Counted from the stretch's first letter, positions 1 through 8,719 are shown. The stretch: DNA of 18,314 bases from Verrucomicrobiota bacterium (GCA_009908535.1 JAAAOD010000158.1:1-18314), one strand, 5' to 3'. Notes: generated by a model from the letters alone, not told the origin. Program-made: numbers and translations.

Positions 1-1355
1 GTCCGCGGGAAAAACGCCAGCCCGTGCGCGACCAGGTTGCCCTCGAGAAAAACCTACCAGTACGCCAAGGGCTTGATGGTCATCTCCGTCAGCCTCGTCG
101 ATGCGGAACGCAATATCGTCCTCCAGAGTTTTGAGGACCGCGAGGATTTCTTTAAAGAGGACACCTTCTACGGCGCGGTGCCGGCCGCCGGCATTGAGGA
201 AGATCCCCCCGAGCTCCCCTCCGATTTCGAGATCACCGAGAGCCTCCGCAAGAATCTCGCCAGCCGTGTGGCCGCCCGCATCCTCGAATTCTATGCTGAA
301 CGCGAAAAATCGATGGTGGCCGAGGCGGAGCAGTTGATGGACGAGAACAAGCTGCAGGACGCCCTCGTCGCGTACGCCAAGGCCCACCATTTCTGCCGCC
401 GGTCTTTTACGGGAGACGATCTCCCCGGGAACGAGGTTTATGCCGCCATCGCCGACCGCGTTCTCACGGGGGAAGCAGAGAAGGAAGCGGTCTTTGAGGA
501 CGCGTACATGCCCCAGCGGCGAACGCGGGACAACTTTGTCGTTTCCATGGGAGACGGCGATCCCGGTTCCGACAAATGGGGCCTCATCATCGGGGTTTCC
601 GATTACGAGGATCCTTTTATCCCGGACGTTGAGTTTGCCGCGACCGATGCCAGCGCCTTTCACGATTGGCTGACCTCCCCCGACGGGGGCGGGTTGCGTG
701 AAGAGCGGACACGGCTGTTGCTGGGTCCCGAGGCGACCCTGACCAACATCAAGGTCGCGCTCAGCCAGTGGCTGCGCAACGCCGGACAGGAAGATCTCGT
801 TACCATTTTCCTCGCCGGGCACGGCTCCCCCGCTTCGCTCAGCGACCTCGGCGATCTCTATTTCATCCCCTACGACGCCCGCCATGACGCCATCGCGGCG
901 ACCTCCCTCCCGATGGATTACTTCACCGAGTCCTTCTGCTCGCCGACGCCTGCCATTCCGGTGGAATCGGAAGCGCCTTCAATAACGAGGAGATCGGAAC
1001 CCGCCTTGTCCAGGTCGGGGCCTTCAACACGGAAAATGTTGCCAGCACGATGGAAGAAGCCCGGGAAAACAGGTCAGCAACAGAAGCGGAGCGGTTCCAG
1101 TTGGCCATCCTGAGTTCCGCGCGGGCGAATCAGGTTTCCCAGGAATCCACCCGCTGGCGCGGCGGGGTCTTCACCCAATACCTGCTCGAGGGTCTGCAGA
1201 GCGGAGCCGACAATGACCGTGACGGGAAGGTTACGGTGGATGAACTGTTCCGCTTTGTGCGCGACTCCGTCGACCGCGAGACCAACGGACGGCAGCAGCC
1301 GGTCCTCAGCGGGGTGAAATACGAGGAGTTGGTGATCTCGGAGCTGGGAGGATAA
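1..1355 (+). pseudogene. Caspase-like (peptidase C14) protein, 5'-truncated and frameshifted
   Basis: The reading frame is open from the first base, so the true start lies outside the window. The first part has a region rich in helix-forming residues (about 80-160) and then a C14 caspase-like domain: a strand with KWGLIIGVSDY, and FLAGHGSP carrying the catalytic His (codon 820-822). At about 925-932 the frame breaks. The continuation lies in the third frame and supplies VLLLADACHSG with the catalytic Cys (codon 951-953), then FTQYLLEGL, an Asp-rich segment DNDRDGKVTVDE that resembles a calcium loop, and a stop at 1353-1355. Both catalytic residues are intact but in different frames. From family memory, the stretch between MDYF and DACHSG is about 8 residues shorter than usual, which fits a small deletion of length 1 modulo 3. 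It is either a broken gene or a sequencing/assembly error. Caspase-like family: certain. Cleavage target: unknown. Confidence 0.85.
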
Positions 1356-1375
1356 GTTTCTCCTTGCCCTGACCC

Positions 1376-2122
1376 GTGCGAAGGAAATCCTGCCGCTCGG
1401 TGGTAATTCGATCCGCAGTTCTCGTGCTGGCCGGCGGCCTGCTGGCCGTTCCGCCGCTCAAGGCGACCAGCCTGATCGAGCGTTCGCCATTCCTGCCCCC
1501 GTCGTTTGAGGCGCGGTCAACGCCGCCGTCGCCCGCCAGCGCCGGAGAAACCTCCGCGGAGGATTCCCTCGAACTACGAGGTGTGTACACCCTTGGCGGG
1601 ATCTTGTATGCAAATATTCACGACAAAAGGGACAAGGCGTCCCGCTGGCTCCGCCTCAACCGTCCGCAGGACGGAATGACTCTTCTTGACTTCGATCCCC
1701 GGTCCAATCGGTGCACGGTGGAGTCCGCGGATGGTGCCCGGCACGTTCTGCAGTTGGCGCGGATTCCGGAAACCGTCGGACGTTCCGTCTCCACCTCCGT
1801 GCCGACGCTTCCGAGGACAACCCGTCCGGGATCGGAGCCGCCGAAACCAAAGGCCTTGCGCGCATCGGCCGGGCTCGATCCCGAAAAACACAGTCTCCGT
1901 CTGCAGGCGCGCCAGCGCGCCAGCGCCGGAAATCCCGTCCGCTTGGAACGACTGCGCAGGGAAGCCCGTCTTGCCCAAACCAAGGCGCGGCGGGCCGCCG
2001 CCGGTCGGGGCGAGGCGGCGGTCGCCCGTCCGGTTGCCTCCGAGCCCAGCCATCCGGAGAAAAAGATCCGTGCCATCCGGCTGGCCACGGCCGTCGGCAA
2101 GCCGGATGGCAAGAGCCCGTGA
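1376..2122 (+). CDS. Exported basic protein with possible GspC/PilP-like segment
   Basis: This 248-residue protein starts at GTG, 20 nt after the caspase-like gene stops, so the two may be cotranscribed. Residues 1-30 look like a signal peptide or N-terminal anchor: Arg-rich start, hydrophobic VLVLAGGLLAV, then LKA. Around residues 65-130 a beta-rich stretch (LELRGVYTLGGILYANIHDK, then RWLRL, LLDFDP, CTVESADG and HVLQLAR) recalls the periplasmic homology region of type II secretion GspC or pilus PilP proteins. The match is by eye and weak. The remaining 110 residues are Arg/Ala/Pro-rich and probably disordered. It lies directly upstream of a TonB-dependent receptor, so an envelope role is plausible. 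I do not recognise the family with certainty. There is no clear ribosome-binding site, and an internal start cannot be excluded. Confidence 0.6.
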   Translation: MRRKSCRSVVIRSAVLVLAGGLLAVPPLKATSLIERSPFLPPSFEARSTPPSPASAGETSAEDSLELRGVYTLGGILYANIHDKRDKASRWLRLNRPQDGMTLLDFDPRSNRCTVESADGARHVLQLARIPETVGRSVSTSVPTLPRTTRPGSEPPKPKALRASAGLDPEKHSLRLQARQRASAGNPVRLERLRREARLAQTKARRAAAGRGEAAVARPVASEPSHPEKKIRAIRLATAVGKPDGKSP

Positions 2123-2151
2123 AGGAAGAATCCCCCGCTTCGTCGCACAAA

Positions 2152-2190
2152 CGTAACGGTATCTTAACAAGCGTAATATCTCTGTTACGG
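2152..2190 (+). promoter_or_regulatory. Possible promoter/operator before the TonB receptor
   Basis: This AT-richer patch lies in the 120-nt gap before the receptor gene. It carries CGTAAC (2152-2157) and its inverted copy GTTACG (2184-2189), 26 nt apart. TAAC is also repeated directly with an 11-nt period (2154 and 2165). TAATAT at 2174-2179 could be a -10 element. Read on the minus strand, the two TAAC half-sites give a degenerate Pho-box-like pair. Regulation is inferred only. Confidence 0.3.
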
Positions 2191-2242
2191 AATCGAATTT
2201 CAGTTGCTGTCTCGCAGGCAATGGCAATCCCTCGCCTGCGCA

Positions 2243-5200
2243 ATGCGGAATTTTTCCAAACCTAAACCGATCCTTCGGATTGCGGCCGTGCTTTGCTTTT
2301 GCAGCGCCGCCCTTCACGGGCAAACCGGTGCCGTGGAGGGGCGTGTCCTCGACGCTGAAAACCGCGAGCCGATCGGGGGGGCGACCGTCCTTGTCCTTGA
2401 ACAACTCGAAGGGGACGAAATTGGCGACATCCTCGCCGAGGGGGAAACGGGAGCGAGCGGAGCCTATCGTATCGAGAAAATCCCTACAGGGCTCCATGCT
2501 CTTCGTTTTATCAAGGCCGATTACCGGCCTTCCACGCTGCGGGATGTCGAAATTGAGGAAGGCCAAACCGCCGCCTGGGATTTTCCGCTGCCGCCGTTGC
2601 CCGAGGAAGCCGGCGAGGTTTTCACGCTGGCGGAATTCGTTGTCAGCTCCGATCAGGTGAGCGACGAGGAATATTCCTTCGAGGTCTTCCGCAAGGAATC
2701 CCTGCTCAGTGTCGACCTTCTCACGGGCGCTGATTTTTCCCGCTTTGCTGCCGGGGACGTCGCCGAAGCGATCAAGCGCATTCCCGGGGTTACCGTCCAG
2801 GAGGGTCAGTTTGCGGTGATCCGGGGCCTCAATGAGCGCTATTCCAGTACGGTTTTCAACGGCGCACCCGTGCCCAGCCCGGATCCGGACAAGCAATCCA
2901 TCCCCCTTGACCTCTTTCCCTCCGACATCGTCAGCAACCTTGTCGTAAGCAAAACCTACAGCCCGGAGTTTCCCGGCAACGCCGCCGGGGGAACCCTTGA
3001 TATCCGCACCGACCTCTTTCCCCAGGAATGGACCACCAGCCTTTCGGCGGGAACCCAATGGAACTCCGAAGCGGAGGACCGCTACGTCGACGCTGGCGAA
3101 CGACCGCGCCTGGGAATTGATTTTGACGCCACCTTCGGAGAAAAGGCCGTCCTTGCGACCGAACAGTTGCAGAACTTTCCGACCCTTGCGCCCCAGGCAG
3201 CGGATGTTCCCCAGGCCTACAGTTTCGGACTCGATTTCGGCGGGACCACCGAGTTCTTCAACGGACGCGAGCTGGGGATCCGGCTGAACGTCTCCCAAAG
3301 CAGAAAGTACACCAGCCTGAGGGGAGTTGAAGAGGACCTTTTCGGCTCCCCCGGGGAACGGAACATCATCCGCCCGAATGCCTACCTCATCACCAGCAAG
3401 GGTGATTTCGCGGCCGGGGAACTGACTATCTCCAACGGTCGCTACGATGTCATCGAATCGGAAACCGACGATGAAACCCATGCTTTGGTAAGCCTTGAAA
3501 CCGACCTCGACCAGGAGGGCAATCACAGCCTCTTCTTCACCACTTTTTATATCGAGAAAACGGAGAAAAGCGCGAGTCTGCGCGAGAACGGGTTCATCCC
3601 GACGATTACGGAAGAAGCGGACCTCGGAAACGCCGGGAACGCGGACTGGAAGGAATTCAGTTCCCTGATTGGCGGCTTCGAGGTCTTCAAGGACACGCGA
3701 TTGTGGAAAATCAACTTTTACGACGAAGACCGGGAGTTTTCCGTCTACCAGTTTTCGGGTGACCATGCCTTTGGCGCGTCCCTCGACGGCCTCAGCCTCC
3801 ATTGGATGGCAAGCATGGCCGACACCGCCCAGGCGAGCTACAACGCGTTTACCGGACAGGGATTCCGGATGCCGGACGGCACCTACAAAACCGGGCAGAC
3901 GACGGACATCCCCGAAGTGTTTGCCGCTTACACGAGCTGGCGGGAGACGGATGAAGAGCAGGAATACCTCTCGGGAAAAGCCGAGTATGAAATCGAACTC
4001 AGCGACACGCGTACCCTTACCCCTTTCCTCGGATACCAGTACGAAGACACGACGCGCGGCATTCGCCAGGAAGTTTTCCAGTTCACGCCCAAGGACATCG
4101 ACAATTTTCTCAACGATGAGGAAGACGGGCGCACCTACCCGACAATTTCCGAAGCGCTGCGGAACGACCTGAGTTCCGCCGGTTCGCCTTCCTCCGCCCG
4201 TACCTCCGGCCTGCGTACGGTGGAGGGCATCTTCTTCGGGACCGAATTCAGCCTTGTCGGCATGCTGGATGTATCGGTCGGGGCGCGTCTGGAAAACCTT
4301 GAAATGGAGACCGGGACGAACCGCGGAGAGGAGTTTTTCAACTCGGAAATTTTACGCCTTGGCTTGAACGATGCCCCGCGACGCCTTGCCTCAGAAAATG
4401 CCCAGATTCTTGGATACGATGGCCCGCTGCCCTCGGATTTTGTCGGGGTCATCGACGAGGAGCGGATCCTTCCCGTCATTAACCTCGTCTACGAATTCTC
4501 GGACCGCTTGCGCCTGCGTGCCGGCTACGCGAAAAACCTCGTCCGGCCCTCCTTCAAGGAGTTCGCTTTCATTACTTCCCGCAACCCGGTCACCCTCGAC
4601 TGGGAGAGCGGCAATCCCAAGCTGCAACCCTCCGACACGGAAAGCATCGACTTCCGGCTCGAGTACCTTTTCCCGGAAAACCGCGACCTCGTCGCCGTGA
4701 GCCTCTTCTCCAAGCGGGTCGAGAATCCCATCGAGCGGACGACACTGGAAGGAACGGTGCAGACGAAGATCTTTTTCAACAATCCCAACGAGGCCACCAT
4801 CAAAGGCATCGAACTCGAGGCGCAGAAGTCGCTAGATTTTCTCGACCGGGACTGGGCCCGTCATCTCTCCATTGGCGGCAATTTCTCCTACATCTACGCA
4901 CGGGTCGACGTTCCCGAAAATTTCAAGAGACTCCTCTCCGGCGGTTTTTTTCTCGAGGACGGGCGTGTCCTCGGAGGTGCCTTTTACGCCACGCCGGAGT
5001 TTGACGAGGAGGCCGGCGAAACCCCGTTCCTGCCGCCGCAAGGCCGCCGTCCGCTGTTCGACCAGCCGGAATGGATCGCCAACCTGAACCTGCGGTTTGA
5101 TCAACCGGACTGGGGTACGGCGGTCACGCTTTCCTTTTTCGCACAGGGACGTTCCCTCGATTCCGCGGCGGGCTACGTCGGCTCCAACAAATTCGCGGTT

Positions 5201-5410
5201 CCGGACATCTATCTTGATACCTTCGAAGAGGTGAACCTCGTTATCACCCAGGATCTCTGGAAGCATTTTCAGCTCACCTTGGGCATTGAAAACCTGACCA
5301 ATTCCAAGCGGACTTACTTTTACGATGACGAGGTGATCGCCTCGGCCCCGATCGACCGCGAGTACCGTTCCGGAAGAATTTACATGGTGTCCTTGAAAGC
5401 AACCTTCTGA
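2243..5410 (+). CDS. Oar-like TonB-dependent outer-membrane receptor
   Basis: The protein has 1055 residues. I chose ATG 2243 because it gives a clean signal peptide (residues 1-27, ending LHGQ); an upstream TTG would add 13 residues that spoil it. No Shine-Dalgarno is visible. Residues 30-115 form a carboxypeptidase-regulatory-like Ig fold (GAVEGRVLD, TGASGAYRIEKIPTGLHAL). Next comes FTLAEFVVSS (about 127-136), which may be the TonB box. The plug follows, with DVAEAIKRIPGVTVQEG, VIRGLNERYSS, NGAPVPSPDP and GNAAGGTLDIRTD. A long beta-barrel then ends in IYMVSLKATF with a terminal Phe, the outer-membrane insertion signal. The architecture matches Oar-type receptors, which move large substrates or proteins across the outer membrane using TonB energy. 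The substrate is unknown. The next gene encodes a secreted beta-helix protein, a possible cargo or partner. Confidence 0.93.
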   Translation: MRNFSKPKPILRIAAVLCFCSAALHGQTGAVEGRVLDAENREPIGGATVLVLEQLEGDEIGDILAEGETGASGAYRIEKIPTGLHALRFIKADYRPSTLRDVEIEEGQTAAWDFPLPPLPEEAGEVFTLAEFVVSSDQVSDEEYSFEVFRKESLLSVDLLTGADFSRFAAGDVAEAIKRIPGVTVQEGQFAVIRGLNERYSSTVFNGAPVPSPDPDKQSIPLDLFPSDIVSNLVVSKTYSPEFPGNAAGGTLDIRTDLFPQEWTTSLSAGTQWNSEAEDRYVDAGERPRLGIDFDATFGEKAVLATEQLQNFPTLAPQAADVPQAYSFGLDFGGTTEFFNGRELGIRLNVSQSRKYTSLRGVEEDLFGSPGERNIIRPNAYLITSKGDFAAGELTISNGRYDVIESETDDETHALVSLETDLDQEGNHSLFFTTFYIEKTEKSASLRENGFIPTITEEADLGNAGNADWKEFSSLIGGFEVFKDTRLWKINFYDEDREFSVYQFSGDHAFGASLDGLSLHWMASMADTAQASYNAFTGQGFRMPDGTYKTGQTTDIPEVFAAYTSWRETDEEQEYLSGKAEYEIELSDTRTLTPFLGYQYEDTTRGIRQEVFQFTPKDIDNFLNDEEDGRTYPTISEALRNDLSSAGSPSSARTSGLRTVEGIFFGTEFSLVGMLDVSVGARLENLEMETGTNRGEEFFNSEILRLGLNDAPRRLASENAQILGYDGPLPSDFVGVIDEERILPVINLVYEFSDRLRLRAGYAKNLVRPSFKEFAFITSRNPVTLDWESGNPKLQPSDTESIDFRLEYLFPENRDLVAVSLFSKRVENPIERTTLEGTVQTKIFFNNPNEATIKGIELEAQKSLDFLDRDWARHLSIGGNFSYIYARVDVPENFKRLLSGGFFLEDGRVLGGAFYATPEFDEEAGETPFLPPQGRRPLFDQPEWIANLNLRFDQPDWGTAVTLSFFAQGRSLDSAAGYVGSNKFAVPDIYLDTFEEVNLVITQDLWKHFQLTLGIENLTNSKRTYFYDDEVIASAPIDREYRSGRIYMVSLKATF

Positions 5411-5439
5411 GATTCGTCGGCGGCGCTTGTATTGCGTTT

Positions 5440-5457
5440 TTGTCACCTTCTTGTCCC
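5440..5457 (+). promoter_or_regulatory. Pho-box-like direct repeat
   Basis: TTGTCAC-CTTC-TTGTCCC is a pair of 7-bp repeats separated by 4 bp (11-bp period). This is the layout of a PhoB-binding Pho box (consensus CTGTCAT repeats). A possible -10, CAATAT, lies about 8 nt downstream. It sits in the 147-nt gap between the receptor and the beta-helix gene, about 100 nt before the ATG at 5558. The layout is seen; PhoB control is inferred from one site. Confidence 0.4.
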
Positions 5458-5557
5458 CGGTTTTCAATATTCGGCCCCTACCTTTGCCGGTCTTGTCGTC
5501 AATGCGGCAACGTTTCTCGAAAACCAACTCACGTAACCAAAACCAATAACAGCGATT

Positions 5558-7018
5558 ATGAAAAAAAGCACGATTCTCGCGTTGGCCCTCGGAGGCATGG
5601 TCTCCGGGCTTTCCGCCCAAACTTCCGTTCCGGCCGGCTCCCTCGGCGGGGACGCCACCTGGACGCCTGCCGGCAGCCCCTACATCCTCGAAGGCGCCGT
5701 CTTCGTCGACGGGGGCGCGACCCTGACGATTCTTCCGGGAACGGTGGTCCGCGGGCAGCCCCGCACCGGCCCCATCCAAGACACCGCCAACGACCCGGGT
5801 TCCCTTGTCGTTGCTCAGGACGGCACCATCAATGCCGCCGGCACCCGTGAAGATCCCATCATTTTCACCACCGCCGCCATCGACAATAATAATGACGGCA
5901 TCGCCGACGGCGACGGCAGCTACCTGACCGCCTACAGCGGTGCCAGCGACACCTTCCTCGATGCCACCCCCGAAAGCAGTGTCCTTCCGCAAACCGCTCC
6001 CGGCAACCTGCCGCGCCTGCAGATCGGAAGTTCTTCCCTGAACGGCAACGTCGCTCTCTGGGGTGGCGTGATCATTCTCGGCAATGCGCCCACCAACGTG
6101 AACGACGTTGCTCCGGGGCTGGCCGAAGTGGAAGGACTCCCGGCCGCTTTCAATGCCCAGTATGGCGGCAATTTCCCCAATGACAATTCCGGTACGCTCG
6201 AGTTCGTATCCATCCGCTACGGCGGGGACGTCATCGGGGCCGGGAACGAAATCAACGGCCTCACCCTCGGCGGCGTCGGCCGCGGCACGACCATCAGCCA
6301 TGTCGAAGTCTACCAGAACTGGGACGACGGCGTGGAATGGTTCGGCGGCACGGTGGACGCTGATCACCTGGCCGTCACCTTCGTCGGCGACGACAGCCTC
6401 GACGGCGACCAGGGCTTCACCGGTACGACCCAGTTTGCCGTCGTTGTCCAGGCGACCGAGAACATCGGTTCCGGCGGCGGTGACAAGCCCTTCGAGTTCG
6501 ACGGGGAAGATGGTACGACCGCGTCCGACAGCAACCTCGACAGCAATCTCGACGTGACCCCCTTCCCGTCCTACCAGGTCGCCAACTTCACCGTGGTCGG
6601 CAACGGCGGCGCCTACATCCGTCTCCGCAACGGCTTCAGCGGCGCCCTCTACAACGGCCTCGTCGATAACTGCACGGAAGCATGGCAGGACCAGACCCCG
6701 AATCCGGTCGTCGTCCAGGGCGTCACCTGGGCCTCCGACACGGGCGCCGGCGTCATGGGGAGCGACGGCAACGAAGTCGCCTCCGACAATCAGGTGGCCG
6801 CTGGCGGCGAAGTCATCCTCGGGGACGACCTTACCGGTAGCGAAACACTGGACCTTCGTCCGCAGAGCCCGTTCGCAAACGGTGCCGAAGTCACTCTGCC
6901 TGCGGCTCTTTATGAAAGCATTGGTACCCGCGGGGCAATCCGCTTCGGTGCTGGTGCCGGTGCCACATGGCCCGCCGGATGGACTGCTCTCGACCTGAAT
7001 GATTTCAACAAGGGCTGA
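5558..7018 (+). CDS. Secreted parallel beta-helix repeat protein
   Basis: The protein has 486 residues with a clear signal peptide (residues 1-21, ending GLSAQ). The mature part is Gly/Asn/Asp-rich and acidic, with short repeating beta turns typical of right-handed beta-helices. Landmarks are LTILPGTVVRGQ, DPIIFTTAA, LWGGVIILGNAPTN (about 167-180), LEFVSIRYGG, VEVYQNWDDGVEWFGGTVD and DDSLDGDQGFTGTTQF. The family with WGGVIILG and DDGVEWFGG motifs is, as I recall, often encoded beside TonB-dependent receptors in marine Gram-negatives. Its biochemical function is not established to my knowledge. No PEP-CTERM or membrane anchor ends the protein (C-terminus DLNDFNKG), so release or surface display by the adjacent receptor or a type II-like route is possible. 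The Pho-box-like repeat upstream hints at phosphate control. Confidence 0.88.
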   Translation: MKKSTILALALGGMVSGLSAQTSVPAGSLGGDATWTPAGSPYILEGAVFVDGGATLTILPGTVVRGQPRTGPIQDTANDPGSLVVAQDGTINAAGTREDPIIFTTAAIDNNNDGIADGDGSYLTAYSGASDTFLDATPESSVLPQTAPGNLPRLQIGSSSLNGNVALWGGVIILGNAPTNVNDVAPGLAEVEGLPAAFNAQYGGNFPNDNSGTLEFVSIRYGGDVIGAGNEINGLTLGGVGRGTTISHVEVYQNWDDGVEWFGGTVDADHLAVTFVGDDSLDGDQGFTGTTQFAVVVQATENIGSGGGDKPFEFDGEDGTTASDSNLDSNLDVTPFPSYQVANFTVVGNGGAYIRLRNGFSGALYNGLVDNCTEAWQDQTPNPVVVQGVTWASDTGAGVMGSDGNEVASDNQVAAGGEVILGDDLTGSETLDLRPQSPFANGAEVTLPAALYESIGTRGAIRFGAGAGATWPAGWTALDLNDFNKG

Positions 7019-7036
7019 GCTTCTGGAAGGAAGCTC
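7017..7036 (+). other. Hairpin overlapping the beta-helix gene stop codon
   Basis: GAGCTTC and GAAGCTC form a perfect 7-bp stem with the 6-nt loop TGGAAG. The stem begins inside the TGA stop codon at 7016-7018. Only TTGGCTCTTTC follows, so this is a poor terminator. It could limit read-through into, or protect mRNA upstream of, the PEP-CTERM gene that starts 32 nt later. Confidence 0.45.
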
Positions 7037-7068
7037 TTGGCTCTTTCATAAATAAATAGGATCAAAAA

Positions 7069-7887
7069 ATGAAATTCTTTACTAAATTAGTGGTTGGGGT
7101 CGCGGGTGGCCTCATGACCCTCGGTGCCTCGGCGCAGTCCAACATGATCGCCGGGTGGGAGTTCTCCCAGTTTACGGCCGGTGGATTCAACGCCGTGGGT
7201 CTCTTGGCCGATTCAGACTTCTCCCAAGCCGGTGCGCTGAACGCCAATTACTCGGAGCTGCTTCCGGACAGTCCGGCGGGAGGACCCCTCGCCGCCAGTT
7301 TCGGCACACTTTACTATGACGGGACGAACGGTTCCACCAATGCGGGACCCTTTGGTTTAAGTGGAGATCCCACGGTCTACGGGTTTGCACAAAACCTGGG
7401 TTCGGAAGTCGACCAGGTTTCCCCGCCCTACGGATCCACCGCTTCGGAAAATGTTCTGATCTTCAACGGCCAGGAAGTGTACAACGACTTCGGTCTGAAG
7501 ATTGAAGCGGACAACTCCCTCGTCGTCATGGCGGACGCGCAGGTCGCTTCCACGGACTGGAATCTCACCTTCGCCTTCCAGACCGAAACCAGCACGGCCG
7601 GCGGCCAGGAAATCAGCCTCGAGTACTTCGATGGATCGAACTTCGTTGCTGTGGGTTCGCCGCTGACGGTGACCGCGACCGACCAGGGCACGACGGTGGC
7701 CATTTCCGGCCTTGACGGCATGGCGATGGCGCAGATCCGCATGAACATCTCCGGTGCGACGGACGCCAATGCCGTGGTCATCGACAATCTCGGTGTTGCC
7801 GCCGTTCCGGAACCTGCCACCTATGCGGCTCTTTTCGGATTGGTCGCACTCGGCCTCATTATTCGGCGCCGGCTGCGCAAGGCTTGA
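7069..7887 (+). CDS. PEP-CTERM sorting-domain protein (paralogue 1)
   Basis: The protein has 272 residues; the ATG lies just after an A-rich stretch containing TAGGA. Residues 1-23 are a signal peptide ending ASAQ. The body (about 25-240) is a beta-rich extracellular domain with WEFSQFTAGGFNAVG, TLYYDGTNGST, SENVLIFNGQ, AFQTETSTAGGQ, ISLEYFDGSNF and DANAVVIDNLG. The last 27 residues are a textbook PEP-CTERM tail: VPEP, a hydrophobic helix (YAALFGLVALGLII) and a basic end, RRRLRKA. Such proteins are normally cleaved and anchored by an exosortase; none is encoded in the window. Its body closely matches the protein at 8720-9772, whose tail differs completely. It follows the beta-helix gene by 50 nt and is closed by a strong terminator. 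Surface or matrix role inferred; the ligand is unknown. Confidence 0.93.
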   Translation: MKFFTKLVVGVAGGLMTLGASAQSNMIAGWEFSQFTAGGFNAVGLLADSDFSQAGALNANYSELLPDSPAGGPLAASFGTLYYDGTNGSTNAGPFGLSGDPTVYGFAQNLGSEVDQVSPPYGSTASENVLIFNGQEVYNDFGLKIEADNSLVVMADAQVASTDWNLTFAFQTETSTAGGQEISLEYFDGSNFVAVGSPLTVTATDQGTTVAISGLDGMAMAQIRMNISGATDANAVVIDNLGVAAVPEPATYAALFGLVALGLIIRRRLRKA

Positions 7888-7914
7888 AGATTGCACAACC
7901 TTAATCTTCCTCGG

Positions 7915-7950
7915 GGAGGGGGCGTAGGACGCCCCCTCCTCTTTACTTTG
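7915..7950 (+). terminator. Rho-independent terminator
   Basis: An 11-bp GC-rich perfect stem (7915-7925 pairs with 7929-7939) closes on the 3-nt loop AGG. A T-rich tract, TCTTTACTTTG, follows. It lies 27 nt after the PEP-CTERM gene and only 15 nt before the lipoprotein ATG. Confidence 0.88.
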
Positions 7951-7954
7951 TTGA

Positions 7955-8701
7955 ATGAAACGCTTATTTCTCGGTATCAGCCTTTTCCTTGCTGGATGCA
8001 CTTTGTGGTCGGAACCAGGTTTGGAAATGCTCTTGGGTAAGTCTGACTATTGGCCCCCCAAGGTCCGGGTGACTGCGATTTCCGACAGCGGCGACACCCT
8101 CGGAACCGGCGCCCGCGGTGTGCTCATCCGCATCGAGGAGGATCCGCTCACTGCCGTCGTGGACTTCGGCAGGAACGGTATTCACCGATTGGCCATCGAC
8201 CAGACCGACGTCCGCGTTCGGGCCAAAGCTGTTAAGGCCGGAGAGATAAAGAAAGTCCGGCCCAATTACCTTGCCATGCTCGGGCCGCCAAAACTGTTCC
8301 GAAGTAAGGATGGAAAGATGACCGCGGTTTCCAGTGCGGAAACAAAAGACTGGAAAGGGTTCCTTTTTATCTATATTGGTAAGGAGGAATCCGATTGGGA
8401 GTCCTTGGGTCGGTTGCTTCAAGAGGACAAAACGCAAATCCAAGCCCACGGGCTCCAACCGGTCCTTTTTCCTCTTTACCGCACCAACGATAGGGAGATG
8501 TTCAAAACCGTGAGGGATAAAACGCTCCCGGTCGCCATAATGCATGACTTTCTAAGCCACTCCTTCATCAAGGTCCTTCAGCACGAGCCGGGAGAAGGCC
8601 CCTTGTTTGTCGCAACCGACCTGAATGGAAAAGTCTTTGCCGAATCACGCGAATTTACGCTCGCCCCTTTGTGGAATTCCCTCTCCAACTTGAATCGATA
8701 A
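7955..8701 (+). CDS. Putative lipoprotein, thioredoxin-like C-terminal half
   Basis: This 248-residue protein has a short N-terminus, MKRLFLGISLFLAGC. The lipobox LAGC puts the acylated Cys at residue 15. Residues 35-90 look like a small beta domain (VRVTAISDSGDTLGTGARG, LTAVVDFGRNGIHRL). From about 125 on, a stretch such as KGFLFIYIGKEESDWESL and LPVAIMHDFLSHSF and a final GPLFVATDLNGKVFAESREF resemble a thioredoxin-like fold, but with no Cys pair; redox activity is therefore unlikely. I do not recognise the family. Base composition is somewhat less GC-rich than the neighbours. It lies between two paralogous surface proteins and immediately after a terminator, which leaves little room for its own promoter. 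Expression may depend on read-through. Confidence 0.75.
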   Translation: MKRLFLGISLFLAGCTLWSEPGLEMLLGKSDYWPPKVRVTAISDSGDTLGTGARGVLIRIEEDPLTAVVDFGRNGIHRLAIDQTDVRVRAKAVKAGEIKKVRPNYLAMLGPPKLFRSKDGKMTAVSSAETKDWKGFLFIYIGKEESDWESLGRLLQEDKTQIQAHGLQPVLFPLYRTNDREMFKTVRDKTLPVAIMHDFLSHSFIKVLQHEPGEGPLFVATDLNGKVFAESREFTLAPLWNSLSNLNR

Positions 8702-8719
8702 CTCTAACGGAAAATATAC

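Noticed and set aside
2153..2169. Second Pho box before the TonB receptor
   Set aside because: The 11-nt period is present but the half-sites are degenerate and in reverse orientation; kept only as a weak regulatory entry.
1574..3802. Long minus-strand open frame antisense to the TonB receptor
   Set aside because: High GC produces antisense open frames; its product has no recognisable motifs while the plus strand encodes a clear receptor. The same holds for antisense frames at 4832-6367, 14671-16413 and the plus frame at 10397-12046.
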